Of a DNA stretch of 64,000 nt, positions 8,251 to 18,383 are shown in pieces. The translations under genes and the position numbers were made by a program. Each line of letters begins with the position of its first letter. Positions within the stretch are counted from its first letter, which is position 1. A model generated the notes under the pieces. The model was given only the letters and a program-made list of their open reading frames with translations, was not told where the DNA came from and did not search any database. This DNA comes from Cystobacter fuscus DSM 2262 (GTDB lineage Bacteria > Myxococcota > Myxococcia > Myxococcales > Myxococcaceae): contig NZ_ANAH02000009.1 of the NCBI RefSeq assembly GCF_000335475.2, positions 310,001-374,000 on the forward strand. Reading direction: 5' to 3'.

Positions 8251-9423
8251 TCAGGGCTCGAAGCGCATGACGTCGCGCACCTGCCGGAGCGCGGCCCCCG
8301 CGGGGACGAGGCGCATGAGGGTGTCGCGCAGGAAGCGGACCGCGGTGTTCTCGAGCTGGGCGAGGCGTCCGAGCTGGAAGGAGCGGGACACGAACTGGTT
8401 GGCGCGCGGGAGCCGGCGGCGCTCGTACCCGGCGAGCGCGAGGGAGGGCTCGGGCTCCCGGGCCAGGCAGCGGGCGAGCACCACGGCGTCCTCGATGGCC
8501 TGACAGCCGCCCTGTCCCATGTTGGGTGTCATGGGGTGGGCGGCGTCTCCGAGCAGGGTCACCCGGCCCTGGCTCCAGCGCGCGAGCGGCACCCGGTCAT
8601 GGATGTCGGTGCGGAAGATGTTCTCCTCGGACGTGGCGTCGAGGATGGCGGCGATGGGCGCGTGCCAGCCGCCGAAGTACTGGAGCAGGGCCTCGCGGGC
8701 GCGGCCGGGTTCATCCCGGACTCCCGCGGGGGCGTTCCGGGTGGCGTACCAGTACACCTCGCCGTGCCCCACGGGGACGATGCCGAAGCGGGCGCCGGGC
8801 CCCCAGCTCTCGCTGGCGCTGGTGGGGTGGGCCTGGGGCGGCAGTGTCGTCATACCCCGCCAGCTCGTGTAGCCCGAGTAGCGCGGAGCATCGCCCCACA
8901 GCGTCTGGCGCACCACGGAGTGGAGCCCGTCCGCGCCCACCAGCAGGTCTCCCGTGGCGGTGGTGCCATCCGACAGGCGCACCGTCACGCGCTCGCCATC
9001 GTCGTGGAAGCCCGTCACCGCGCGTCCCGTGCGCACCTGGCCCTCCTCGAGCCCGGAGAGCAGGACCGCCTGCAGGCGGGAGCGGCGGATGGCGATGGCC
9101 GACTCTCCCAGCTCCCGTGAGAGCTGCTCGAGGTCGACGCGGGTGAGCACCCCGCCGGAGCCGGTGAGTGTGGCCAGGGAGGTGAGGGGCTGCCCCTCCT
9201 GGCTCACCGCCTCCGCCAGGCCGATGGAGCGCAGCGCCTTCATGGCGTTCATCTGCACGGTGATGCCCGCGCCCACCGGGCGCAGGACCTCGGCGCGCTC
9301 GAACACGGTGGAGGTGATGCCCGCCTGGCGCAGGGCGCGGGCCAGGGTGAGCCCCCCAATGCCGCCTCCCGCGATGAGCACGTGGCGGGTGGAGGAGCTC
9401 GTCGGGGTGGGAGAGGCGGACAT
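8251..9423 (-). CDS. FAD-dependent aromatic-ring-type monooxygenase
   Basis: This is a 390-residue group A flavoprotein monooxygenase (PF01494 type). It shows the Rossmann GGGIGG at 19-24, the GADG motif at 163-166, and the FAD/substrate GD motif GDAAHPMTP at 292-300. Similar enzymes hydroxylate salicylate, hydroxybenzoates, quinones or polyketide aromatics using NAD(P)H and O2; the substrate cannot be read from the sequence. It is the third gene of a minus-strand run TetR-aminotransferase-monooxygenase with gaps of 19 and 24 bp, so the three are probably one operon under TetR control. Its stop lies 21 bp from the stop of the convergent cNMP protein gene. Confidence 0.85.
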   Translation of the reverse strand: MSASPTPTSSSTRHVLIAGGGIGGLTLARALRQAGITSTVFERAEVLRPVGAGITVQMNAMKALRSIGLAEAVSQEGQPLTSLATLTGSGGVLTRVDLEQLSRELGESAIAIRRSRLQAVLLSGLEEGQVRTGRAVTGFHDDGERVTVRLSDGTTATGDLLVGADGLHSVVRQTLWGDAPRYSGYTSWRGMTTLPPQAHPTSASESWGPGARFGIVPVGHGEVYWYATRNAPAGVRDEPGRAREALLQYFGGWHAPIAAILDATSEENIFRTDIHDRVPLARWSQGRVTLLGDAAHPMTPNMGQGGCQAIEDAVVLARCLAREPEPSLALAGYERRRLPRANQFVSRSFQLGRLAQLENTAVRFLRDTLMRLVPAGAALRQVRDVMRFEP

Positions 9424-9447
9424 GGGGCGACTCCGGGTGGGGGGCTC

Positions 9448-10737
<1,290 letters not shown>

Positions 10738-10756
10738 GCGCTTTCATCTGAATGAT

Positions 10757-11353
10757 TCACGGCGCGAAGAGCCGCAGCAGGGTGTTCGTCTTGGGGTACG
10801 GCACGTGATTCATGTGGGGGAGGATGCGCATCAGCGCGAGCCCCTGGATGGTGGCCAACCACATCCACGCGAGCTCGGCCGCGGGCGTGCGCACCACCCG
10901 GCCCTCTTCCTGGCCCGCCTCGATGAGCGTCACGAGTTGTTGGAAGAACTGCGAGCTGTAGCGCTCCAGCGCCTGTCCGACGGGACCGGGGACGCTCTCG
11001 CTCGCGTGGGCCTGCACGAGGATGAGCGGGAAGGACGGCTCGCGCTGGACGCCGTCCAACACCCGGGTGCACAGCCACTGCAACTGCTCCCACGGGGAGC
11101 CGGAGTGCTGGCGAGCCTCGGCGACGAGCTGGATGCCCTGTTGTACGGACTCCTCGACGAGCGCGGCGAACACGGACTCCTTGTCCGGGAAGTAGTGGTA
11201 GACGAGCCCGTAGCTGATGCCCGCCGCGGCGGCCAGGTCCGTCATCTTGCTCGCCGCGAGTCCCTTGCGCGCGAAGACCCGCCGGGCCGCCTCCAGCAGG
11301 GCACGCCGTCGCTCCGCCTTCAACCGCTGGTTCTGTGCTTCCGTGCGAGGCAT
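10757..11353 (-). CDS. TetR/AcrR-family transcriptional regulator
   Basis: This is a 198-residue regulator. An N-terminal basic segment leads into a TetR helix-turn-helix (about 20-62) containing the sequence KMTDLAAAAGISYGLVYHYF followed by PDKESVFAAL. The rest is an all-helical ligand-binding and dimerisation domain. It is the first gene of the run that continues with the aminotransferase and FAD monooxygenase, and its start region overlaps the untranslated leader of the divergent GST-like gene. It most likely represses its own operon and releases on binding a small ligand. Confidence 0.88.
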   Translation of the reverse strand: MPRTEAQNQRLKAERRRALLEAARRVFARKGLAASKMTDLAAAAGISYGLVYHYFPDKESVFAALVEESVQQGIQLVAEARQHSGSPWEQLQWLCTRVLDGVQREPSFPLILVQAHASESVPGPVGQALERYSSQFFQQLVTLIEAGQEEGRVVRTPAAELAWMWLATIQGLALMRILPHMNHVPYPKTNTLLRLFAP

Positions 11354-11415
11354 GGGGGCCCGGGCAACCTATCATGGCTGTACCCGGAGGTGCCGGAACG
11401 GCATGCTCCCGCGCC

Positions 11416-12228
11416 ATGCCTCACCCCGACCGCACCCTCTATCAATTCCCCATCTCCCACTTCTGCGAGAAGACCCGCTGGAATCTCGACGCCAAGGCCA
11501 TCCCCTATGGCGTCCGCAACCTGCTGCCCGGTGTGCACGTTCGGGTGACGAAGCGCCTGACGGGGGGGCGCGGCCACTCCGTTCCCGTCCTGGTGGACCG
11601 GGGCACGCCCCTGGGCGACTCCACCGACATCGCCTTGCACCTGGAGCGCGCCTATCCGTCCGCGCCCCGGCTGATCCCCGCCGGGGGCCCCGAGCGCGAG
11701 CGCGTCCTGGAGCTGGAGGCCTACTACGACGAGACGGCCGGCGTGCACGTGCGGCGCTGGGCATACGCGAAGCTCATCGAGGAGGAGTCGGAGGTGAAGT
11801 CCTTGATCTTCAGGGCCTTTCCGCTTCCGGTGCGGCTGATCGGACGCGCGATGTTTCCCCTCGTGAAGAAGAACATCCAGCGCCACTACGTCCAGTCGCC
11901 CGAGAAGGTGGAGGCGTCGCGGGTGAAGCTGCTGGAGGGGCTCGAGCGGCTGGAGCGGGAGATTCAAGGGGACCCCGCGCGCTACCTGGTGGGGGATCGC
12001 CTGTCGATCGCGGACATCACCGCGGCGGCGCTCTATTCCCCGTTGATGCGCCCCGAGGGCTCTCCGTATGCGCCCCAGCGCGGAGAGCGCGCATCGCGTC
12101 AACTCGAGCGGATGCGTGAGGAACTCCTGGCGCGTCCCGCGGGCCAGTGGTTCGTGCGGCGCTACCGGGAGGATCGCCAGCGCCTGGCCCGGGGTTTTCC
12201 CCCGGGCGCGGACACTCCCCGGACGTGA
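11416..12228 (+). CDS. Glutathione S-transferase-like protein
   Basis: This is a 270-residue protein with a thioredoxin-like N-terminal GST domain, where SHFCEKTRWNLDAKAIPY holds the cysteine of the active-site region and GHSVPVLVDRGTPLGDSTDIALHLE forms the glutathione-contact and ES/DS motif. An all-helical C-terminal domain follows, ending with the capping motif YLVGDRLSIADITAAAL. The ATG at 11416 is chosen because the GST fold starts directly after it; an upstream ATG at 11374 would add 14 residues without homology. It is divergent from the TetR gene, so it may share regulation. A likely terminator follows at 12258-12289. Confidence 0.8.
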   Translation: MPHPDRTLYQFPISHFCEKTRWNLDAKAIPYGVRNLLPGVHVRVTKRLTGGRGHSVPVLVDRGTPLGDSTDIALHLERAYPSAPRLIPAGGPERERVLELEAYYDETAGVHVRRWAYAKLIEEESEVKSLIFRAFPLPVRLIGRAMFPLVKKNIQRHYVQSPEKVEASRVKLLEGLERLEREIQGDPARYLVGDRLSIADITAAALYSPLMRPEGSPYAPQRGERASRQLERMREELLARPAGQWFVRRYREDRQRLARGFPPGADTPRT

Positions 12229-12257
12229 AGGTCCCTCGGGGCGGATGGGAATTTCCC

Positions 12258-12289
12258 GCCGCCTTTGGAGTTGGCGGCCCGGGTTTTTT
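12258..12289 (+). terminator. Rho-independent terminator after the GST-like gene
   Basis: The stem gccgcc (12258-12263) pairs with ggcggc (12273-12278) around a 9-nt loop, followed after ccggg by six T residues (12284-12289). It sits 30 bp after the GST-like stop and just upstream of the M13 peptidase gene, so it should separate their transcripts. Confidence 0.5.
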
Positions 12290-12315
12290 CATCAACCCCA
12301 ACCCCACGAGATTCC

Positions 12316-14412
12316 ATGAACCGCATGAAGTTCCTCCGTCACGCCTGGGCCCCGGGTACGCTCGGTGCCTGCCTCCTGCTGGGATGCGCGGCGAGCACCC
12401 GCTCCACCGCCCTGGCGGAGTCTTCCTCCGCCGCCCAGGCGGAGGCCAAGAGCCCGGCCCTGTCGCTCGGCGTCGAGACGAAGCACTTCGACACCAGCGT
12501 GCGTCCCCAGGATGACTTCTTCCGCTACGTCAACGGCACGTGGCTGAAGACGGCCAAGATTCCGGCGGACAAGGGTCGCTACGGCTCGTTCATCGAGCTG
12601 CGCGACAAGAGCGAGGAGGCGCTGCGCACCCTCATCGAGGAGTCCTCCGCCGTGCAGTCTCCGGCGTCCGGCTCCGACACCCAGAAGGTGGCGGACTTCT
12701 ACAAGAGCTTCATGGACACCGAGCGCATCCAGTCGCTCGGCATCGAGCCGCTGCGGGCGGACCTGCAGCGCATCGCCGCGCTCAAGGACAAGAAGGAGCT
12801 GCCGGAGCTGTTCGCCGTGCTCGGGCGCATGGGCGTGCAGACGCCGTTTGGCGGCTTCGTGGGCCAGGACGCCAAGAACGCCGAGCGCTACATCCTCTAT
12901 GTCAACCAGAGCGGGCTGGGCCTGCCGGATCGCGACTACTACAGCAAGCCCGAGCCGCGCTTCGTCGAGACGCGCGCCGCGTACCTCACCTACATCGAGA
13001 CGATGATGCGTCTGGCGGGAGAGAAGGATCCCGCGGGCGCGGCGAAGACGATCCTCGCGCTGGAGACCGCGCTGGCGGAGAAGCACTGGGATCGCGTGCG
13101 CAACCGCGACCGCGAGGCCACGTACAACCTCAAGAGCGTGGCGGAGCTGGACGCGCTCACGCCGGGCTTCGCGTGGACGAGCTACCTCAAGGCCGCGGGG
13201 ACCGAGAAGTCGCCCGCCGTCATCGTGCGCCAGCCGGACTACTTCCAGGCCCTGGCGAAGATGATCCAGGGCACGCCCCTGCCCACGCTCAAGCAGTACC
13301 TCACCTTCAAGCTGGTGAGCGGGTACGCGCCCCTGCTCAGCACGCCCTTCGAGCAGGCCCACTTCGCCTTCTACGGCAAGACGCTCCAGGGCCTGGAGGA
13401 GGACCGGCCCCGCTGGAAGCGCGGAGTGGAGTCCGTGGACCGCGCGCTGGGTGAGGTGCTCGGCCGGATCTATGTGGAGCGCTACTTCACGCCCGAGAGC
13501 AAGGCGCGCATGCAGAAGCTGGTGGACAACCTGCGCGTCTCCTTCAAGCAGGGCATCGACCAGCTCGACTGGATGAGCCCGGAGACCAAGGCCCAGGCCC
13601 AGCAGAAGCTGGCGAAGTTCAACGTGAAGATCGGCTACCCGGAGAAGTGGCGGGACTACTCCGCGCTCACCGTGCGCGCGGACGATCTGGTGGGCAACGT
13701 GAAGCGCTCGAGCGAGGTCGAGTACAACCGCAACGTGGAGAAGCTCGGCAAGCCCATTGATCGGTTGGAGTGGGGCATGACGCCGCAGACGGTGAATGCC
13801 TACTACAACTCCTCGATGAACGAGATCGTCTTCCCGGCGGCCATCCTCCAGCCTCCGTTCTTCGATCCCCAGGCGGATGACGCCACCAACTACGGCGCCA
13901 TCGGCGGCGTCATCGGGCACGAGATCAGCCACGGCTTCGATGATCAGGGCAGCCGCTCCGACGGCGACGGCAACCTGCGCGACTGGTGGACGGCGGAGGA
14001 CAAGGCCGCCTTCCAGCAGCGCACCGGCCAGCTCTCCGACCAGTACTCCAGCTTCAGCCCCCTCCAGGGGATGAACGTCAATGGCAAGCTCACCCTGGGT
14101 GAGAACATCGGCGACCTGAGTGGACTGACCGTGGCCTACAAGGCCTACAAGCTGTCCCTCGGCGGCAAGGAGGCTCCGGTGATCGAGGGCTTCACTGGCG
14201 ACCAGCGCTTCTTCCTCGGCTGGGCCCAGGTGTGGCGCACGGCCAACCGCGAGGACGCGCTGCGTCAGCAGCTCCTCACGGATCCGCACTCGCCGGGCGA
14301 GTACCGGGTCAATGGCGTGGTGCGCAACATGCCCGAGTTCTACTCCGCCTTCGGCGTGAAGGAGGGCGATGGCGCCTTCCTGCCGGCCGACAAGCGCGTG
14401 AAGATCTGGTGA
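12316..14412 (+). CDS. M13 (neprilysin-type) zinc metallopeptidase lipoprotein
   Basis: This 698-residue peptidase has a lipoprotein signal peptide (LLGC, Cys24), the M13 N-terminal domain starting FDTSVRPQDDFFRYVNG, and the catalytic domain with NAYYNSSMNEIVFPAAILQPPFF, the zinc motif HEISH at 535-539, and GENIGDLSGL supplying the third ligand E596 and D600 (Gly instead of the usual Ala in ENxAD). Its length is close to the family norm of about 700. It should act outside the inner membrane on oligopeptides. The start at 12316 gives the signal peptide; the ATG at 12325 is an alternative. The next gene is another secreted peptidase lipoprotein, suggesting a peptide-scavenging role consistent with a predatory lifestyle (inference). 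Confidence 0.93.
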   Translation: MNRMKFLRHAWAPGTLGACLLLGCAASTRSTALAESSSAAQAEAKSPALSLGVETKHFDTSVRPQDDFFRYVNGTWLKTAKIPADKGRYGSFIELRDKSEEALRTLIEESSAVQSPASGSDTQKVADFYKSFMDTERIQSLGIEPLRADLQRIAALKDKKELPELFAVLGRMGVQTPFGGFVGQDAKNAERYILYVNQSGLGLPDRDYYSKPEPRFVETRAAYLTYIETMMRLAGEKDPAGAAKTILALETALAEKHWDRVRNRDREATYNLKSVAELDALTPGFAWTSYLKAAGTEKSPAVIVRQPDYFQALAKMIQGTPLPTLKQYLTFKLVSGYAPLLSTPFEQAHFAFYGKTLQGLEEDRPRWKRGVESVDRALGEVLGRIYVERYFTPESKARMQKLVDNLRVSFKQGIDQLDWMSPETKAQAQQKLAKFNVKIGYPEKWRDYSALTVRADDLVGNVKRSSEVEYNRNVEKLGKPIDRLEWGMTPQTVNAYYNSSMNEIVFPAAILQPPFFDPQADDATNYGAIGGVIGHEISHGFDDQGSRSDGDGNLRDWWTAEDKAAFQQRTGQLSDQYSSFSPLQGMNVNGKLTLGENIGDLSGLTVAYKAYKLSLGGKEAPVIEGFTGDQRFFLGWAQVWRTANREDALRQQLLTDPHSPGEYRVNGVVRNMPEFYSAFGVKEGDGAFLPADKRVKIW

Positions 14413-14433
14413 TTCGCGCCTGAAAGGGCGCGG

Positions 14434-14464
14434 GCCCGGGAGCGTCGGAAATACGCTCCCGGGC
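14434..14464. terminator. 12-bp perfect hairpin between two peptidase genes
   Basis: The arm gcccgggagcgt (14434-14445) pairs perfectly with acgctcccgggc (14453-14464) around a 7-nt loop. No T-run follows, so it may be a weak terminator, an mRNA-stabilising stem, or an attenuator between the M13 and S9A genes. Confidence 0.5.
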
Positions 14465-14481
14465 TGATAGGTTCGCGCGCC

Positions 14482-16698
14482 ATGCGAACCCCTCTTGTTT
14501 CCGCCGTCGCGTGTGCCTTCTGGCTCACGCACTGCAGTCATGCTCCGGAGCCGCGGGAGGCGTCCGCCCCCAGCGCTCCGGCTCCCTCCGCCGTCACGCC
14601 CGTCAGCGCGCCCAAGGGCCTGAGCTATCCGGCCGCGCGCAAGGACGACGTGGTCGACGACTACCACGGCACGAAGGTGGCGGACCCCTACCGCTGGCTG
14701 GAGAACCCGGACTCGCCCGAGTCCCGTCAGTGGATCGAAGCGGAGAACCAGCTCACCTTCGGCTACCTGGAGAAGATTCCCCTGCGCGCGCGGCTCAAGC
14801 AGCGCATGACGGAGCTGTGGGACTACGAGCGCTTCTCCGTCCCCTGGAAGCAGGGCAGCCGCTACTTCTTCTTCCGCAACGACGGTCTGCAGAGCCAGTC
14901 CGTGCTCTACACGGCGGACTCGCTCTCGGCCGAGCCCCGGGTGCTGTTGGATCCCAACACGCTGTCCGCGGATGGCACGGTGGCGCTCGCGGGGCAGGAC
15001 ATCACCGAGGACGGCCACCTGCTGGCCTATGGCGTGGCCACCGCCGGCAGCGATTGGAAGGAGTTGCGCGTGCGCGACGTGCGCACGGGCAAGGATCTGC
15101 CGGACATCATCCAGTGGGTGAAGTTCTCGGACGCCTCGTGGACCCGGGACGGCAAGGGCTTCTTCTACAGCCGCTATGACGAGCCCAAGACGAGCGAGGC
15201 GCTCAGTGGCGCCAACTACTACCAGAAGCTCTTCTTCCACCAGCTCGGCACGCCGCAGAGCCAGGACACGCTCGTCTACGAGCGCAAGGATCAGAAGGAG
15301 TGGGGCTTTGGGGGCCACGTCACCGACGACGGGCGCTACCTGCTCATCAACATCTCGCGGGGCACCGAGCAGAAGAACCTGGTGTTCTACAAGGACCTGA
15401 AGGATCCCAAGGCCAAGGTCGTCGAGCTGCTGCGCGACTGGGACGCGAAATACGAATACATCGCCAACGACGGCACGCTGTTCTGGTTCAAGACGGATCT
15501 GGACGCGCCCCGCGGCCGCGTGGTCGCCATCGACCTGCGCAAGCCGGAGCGCAAGGAGTGGAAGGAGATCATCCCCCAGGGCGAGGAGACGATCGCCTCG
15601 GTGGACATGGTCAACGAGCTCTTCCTGCTCAACGTGATGAAGGACGCGCACTCGGTGGTGCGGCGGGTGTCGCGTGACGGCAAGCCCCAGGGCGAGCTCG
15701 CGCTGCCGGGTCTGGGCAGCGTGTCGGGCCTCAACGGCAAGCGTCAGGACACGGAGACCTTCTACTCGTACTCCAGCTACACCTCGCCGCCCACCGTGTA
15801 CCGCTACGACGTGAAGTCGGGCCAGAGCACGGTGTTCAAGGCGCCCCAGGTGAAGTTCGATCCGTCGCAATACGAGACGGAGCAGGTCTTCTTCCAGAGC
15901 AAGGACGGCACCCGCGTGCCCATCTTCCTCAGCCACAAGAAGGGGCTGAAGTGGGATGGGACCACGCCCACGCTGCTGTATGGCTATGGCGGCTTCAACG
16001 TCCCCCTGACGCCGGGCTTCAGCGTGGCCAACCTGGTGTGGATGGAGCAGGGGGGCCTCTACGCCGTGGTCAACCTGCGCGGCGGCGGCGAGTACGGCCG
16101 GGAGTGGCACGAGGCCGGCACGAAGCTGCGCAAGCAGAACGTCTTCGACGACTTCATCGGCGCGGCCGAGTACCTCATCGCCCAGAAGTACACCTCCACG
16201 TCCCGGCTGGCGATCACCGGCCGCTCCAACGGCGGACTGCTCATTGGCGCGGCGGTGACGCAGCGGCCGGACCTCTTCGGCGTGGCGCTGCCCGGCGTGG
16301 GCGTGCTCGACATGCTGCGCTTCCACAAGTTCACCATCGGCTGGGCGTGGACGAGCGACTACGGCTCCGCGGAGAACCCGGAGGAGTTCAAGGCGCTCCA
16401 CGCCTACTCGCCGCTGCACCAGGTGAAGCCCGGCACGCGCTACCCCGCCATGCTCGTGCACACCGCGGACCATGACGACCGCGTGGTACCCGGCCACAGC
16501 TTCAAGTTCACGGCGGCCGCCCAGGCGGCGCAGGCCGGTGAGGCCCCGGTGCTCATCCGCATCGAGACCAAGGCGGGCCACGGCGCGGGCAAGCCCACGG
16601 GGAAGATCATCGAGGAGTACAGCGACCTCTGGGCCTTCACGTTGGACCAGATGGGCGTGGGCCGCACCCAGTCCGTCGCGGGCACGCAGTCGCCCTGA
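14482..16698 (+). CDS. Prolyl oligopeptidase family (S9A) serine peptidase, probable lipoprotein
   Basis: This is a 738-residue prolyl oligopeptidase. After a signal sequence with Cys18 in a non-standard lipobox (LTHC) and an Ala/Pro-rich linker comes the N-terminal motif [26 protein letters not shown], then the seven-bladed propeller region, then the alpha/beta-hydrolase domain. The nucleophile is S582 in GRSNGG, the acid lies in ADHDDRVVP (663-670) and the base is H700 in [10 protein letters not shown]. It cleaves short peptides after proline and is expected in the periplasm or at the outer membrane. It lies 69 bp after the M13 gene, with a stable hairpin between them. Confidence 0.93.
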   Translation: MRTPLVSAVACAFWLTHCSHAPEPREASAPSAPAPSAVTPVSAPKGLSYPAARKDDVVDDYHGTKVADPYRWLENPDSPESRQWIEAENQLTFGYLEKIPLRARLKQRMTELWDYERFSVPWKQGSRYFFFRNDGLQSQSVLYTADSLSAEPRVLLDPNTLSADGTVALAGQDITEDGHLLAYGVATAGSDWKELRVRDVRTGKDLPDIIQWVKFSDASWTRDGKGFFYSRYDEPKTSEALSGANYYQKLFFHQLGTPQSQDTLVYERKDQKEWGFGGHVTDDGRYLLINISRGTEQKNLVFYKDLKDPKAKVVELLRDWDAKYEYIANDGTLFWFKTDLDAPRGRVVAIDLRKPERKEWKEIIPQGEETIASVDMVNELFLLNVMKDAHSVVRRVSRDGKPQGELALPGLGSVSGLNGKRQDTETFYSYSSYTSPPTVYRYDVKSGQSTVFKAPQVKFDPSQYETEQVFFQSKDGTRVPIFLSHKKGLKWDGTTPTLLYGYGGFNVPLTPGFSVANLVWMEQGGLYAVVNLRGGGEYGREWHEAGTKLRKQNVFDDFIGAAEYLIAQKYTSTSRLAITGRSNGGLLIGAAVTQRPDLFGVALPGVGVLDMLRFHKFTIGWAWTSDYGSAENPEEFKALHAYSPLHQVKPGTRYPAMLVHTADHDDRVVPGHSFKFTAAAQAAQAGEAPVLIRIETKAGHGAGKPTGKIIEEYSDLWAFTLDQMGVGRTQSVAGTQSP

Positions 16699-16815
16699 CG
16701 CCGGGGAGGTGAGGGGGCGGGCAGGTGGGTGCATTCCCCCGTGCCCGCTTCCCTGTTGCCTCGCTCATGGGGACGTCCACCTTTCGGGCAGATGACTCGA
16801 ACCAGGAGAGTTCCC

Positions 16816-17190
16816 ATGAAGAAATTCGTTCTGGCCACCGCCACCTGTGCCCTCACCTTGTGGGGGTGCGCCAACTCCTCGAAGGCCCGCTCCGAGGAGC
16901 CCGAGGCGTCGATGCAGGAACTGACGGACGAGAAGAGCCGGGCGCAGAAGGACCGCATGGGCGCGCCCACCGTCTATGAAGGCGAAGCCACGGGCGGCGC
17001 GGGCAATGCGGTGCGCAACGGGGACGGGGAGCTCTGGGCACCCGAGGTGGCTCCCGGCAACACCGTCGTGCGCACGCCCTCGGACACCCAGCAGAGCATC
17101 GAGCGGCAGACCCAGGGCGCGCAGCCGTCGGACAATGGCTCGTCCGAGGTCATCGACGAGGGTCCGAGCGAGGATGTCCCGAAGCAGTAG
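16816..17190 (+). CDS. Small acidic lipoprotein, function unknown
   Basis: This is a 124-residue predicted lipoprotein with signal peptide MKKFVLATATCALTLWGC and acylation at Cys18. The mature part is low-complexity, Gly/Ser/Glu/Gln-rich, with repeated acidic patches, and is probably disordered. The start at 16816 follows aggag; the longer frame upstream (to 16729) is not supported. No recognised domain. A 9-bp hairpin at 17207-17230 follows. Confidence 0.65.
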   Translation: MKKFVLATATCALTLWGCANSSKARSEEPEASMQELTDEKSRAQKDRMGAPTVYEGEATGGAGNAVRNGDGELWAPEVAPGNTVVRTPSDTQQSIERQTQGAQPSDNGSSEVIDEGPSEDVPKQ

Positions 17191-17206
17191 CGGTGAGCCG
17201 CGCGAA

Positions 17207-17230
17207 GGGTCCTCCCGCGGAGGAGGACCC
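17207..17230. terminator. Hairpin between convergent lipoprotein and dps genes
   Basis: The arm gggtcctcc (17207-17215) pairs with ggaggaccc (17222-17230) over a 6-nt loop. It lies between two convergent stops (17190 and 17254), so it may serve both strands; neither side has a T-run. Confidence 0.45.
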
Positions 17231-17253
17231 CCGCGGGGTCGTGAGGGATGACT

Positions 17254-17730
17254 TCAGCTCTCGAGCGAGGCGCGCAGGAACCACGCGTGCTTCTCGAACT
17301 CGGTGATGATGCCGGTGAACAGGTCCACGGTGTCCGTGTCCTGGTGCTGCTCGGCCGCCTTGCGGCTGTCGCGCAAGCCGACGAGGTAGCCTTCGATGCG
17401 CTCGGCCAGGAGCTTCACGTGCTCCAGGTCCTTCGTCGTCTCCTGCGGGTAGTCCGCCAGCCGGCTCGTCTTGGCCACGTAGCGGCTGGTGCCGTAGGCC
17501 TTGCCGCCCAGCGTCACGGCGCGCTCGGCCACCGAGTCGTTGTGGTTGGCCAGGCTCACCGCGAACGTCTCGAAGAGCGGATGGAGCGCCGCGAACTGCG
17601 GGCCCTTGATGTTCCAGTGCGCGACCTTGATCTGGCTGTGCAGATCCAGACCGTCGGCCAGACGCGCGTTGAGCTGCTCGACGAGGGCGGCACGGGACTG
17701 CTCGGGAAGGGGGCTCGGGCTGCGGTACAT
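17254..17730 (-). CDS. dps: Dps-family ferritin-like DNA-protection protein
   Basis: This is a 158-residue Dps protein. The inter-subunit ferroxidase ligands align as H38 (VAHWNIKG), H50, E54, D65 and E69 (HNDSVAERAVTLGG), equivalent to E. coli H51, H63, D67, D78 and E82. Dps dodecamers oxidise Fe2+ with H2O2, store iron and can coat DNA. The ATG at 17730 follows aaagga at good spacing; the longer frame upstream is non-homologous. It follows ahpC-ahpD on the same strand but a terminator-like hairpin (17776-17813) lies between, so it may be transcribed separately or by read-through. A role in peroxide stress fits both the family and the neighbours. Confidence 0.93.
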   Translation of the reverse strand: MYRSPSPLPEQSRAALVEQLNARLADGLDLHSQIKVAHWNIKGPQFAALHPLFETFAVSLANHNDSVAERAVTLGGKAYGTSRYVAKTSRLADYPQETTKDLEHVKLLAERIEGYLVGLRDSRKAAEQHQDTDTVDLFTGIITEFEKHAWFLRASLES

Positions 17731-17775
17731 GAGGAAGTCCTTTCTGAAGATGTGTGGATTGGATGCGCGATGGGG

Positions 17776-17813
17776 AAAAAGGAATCGCCCCCCGGTGGTG
17801 ACACCGGAGGGCG
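17776..17813 (-). terminator. Rho-independent terminator downstream of ahpD
   Basis: On the minus strand, a 12-bp stem with one mismatch (17813-17802 with 17797-17786) and a 4-nt loop is followed by a run of five T residues (17780-17776). It sits 37 bp after the ahpD stop and 46 bp before the dps start, so it should end or attenuate the ahpCD transcript. Confidence 0.65.
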
Positions 17814-17849
17814 CTTCTTGAAAACCCGCGCGATGGGGAACTGACGGCT

Positions 17850-18377
17850 TTACGACTCGAGACCGACCGCGGCCGCGTGGATGACCGAGGCGATGCGGAC
17901 GGCGTCGTTCACCTGGTCCTCGGAGAGGCCACCGTCGACGACGACCTTCTCGTGGGACTGCACGCACATCTCACAGCCGTTGATGGCGCTCACCGCGAGG
18001 CAGACGAGCTCGAAGTCCACCTTGTTGGTGAGCACCTGCCCCAGACGGTTCATCCGCAGACCGGGCCGCTTGGTGGCGTAGGACTCCTTGCCCACCATGT
18101 GACGGAACCGGTAGTAGATGTTGTTCATCCCCATCAGCGAGGCCGCCGCGCGGGCGTCCTCGATGACGGGCTCGGCCTGATCGCCGAGGGCCTGGCGGGC
18201 CTCGTGGAGCATGGCCTTCTTGATGAGCTCGTTGCGGGCCGCGAAGGCACACGCCACGGCCACGCCCCAGCGCTGCGCGGGGGTGAGGCTGTTGTTCTCC
18301 AGCACCGACTGGAGATTGAGGCGGGTGTCCTTGTGGGCATCCGCCAGCTCACCGCGAACGACTTCGAGCGACGCCAT
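17850..18377 (-). CDS. ahpD: Alkylhydroperoxidase AhpD
   Basis: This is a 175-residue carboxymuconolactone-decarboxylase-fold protein with the AhpD active site: E123, the redox pair C135 and C138 (GCEMC), and H142 (SHEK). In mycobacteria AhpD reduces AhpC, itself being recharged through lipoylated dihydrolipoamide succinyltransferase and lipoamide dehydrogenase. It starts 6 bp after ahpC and is clearly cotranscribed. No AhpF-type flavoprotein reductase gene is nearby, which agrees with AhpD being the electron donor. A terminator follows at 17776-17813. Confidence 0.93.
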   Translation of the reverse strand: MASLEVVRGELADAHKDTRLNLQSVLENNSLTPAQRWGVAVACAFAARNELIKKAMLHEARQALGDQAEPVIEDARAAASLMGMNNIYYRFRHMVGKESYATKRPGLRMNRLGQVLTNKVDFELVCLAVSAINGCEMCVQSHEKVVVDGGLSEDQVNDAVRIASVIHAAAVGLES

Positions 18378-18383
18378 GGTGCC

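Noticed and set aside
12292-16734. 1480-codon minus-strand frame over the M13 and S9A peptidase genes
   Set aside because: It is antisense to two complete peptidases and has no conserved domain; compositional artefact.
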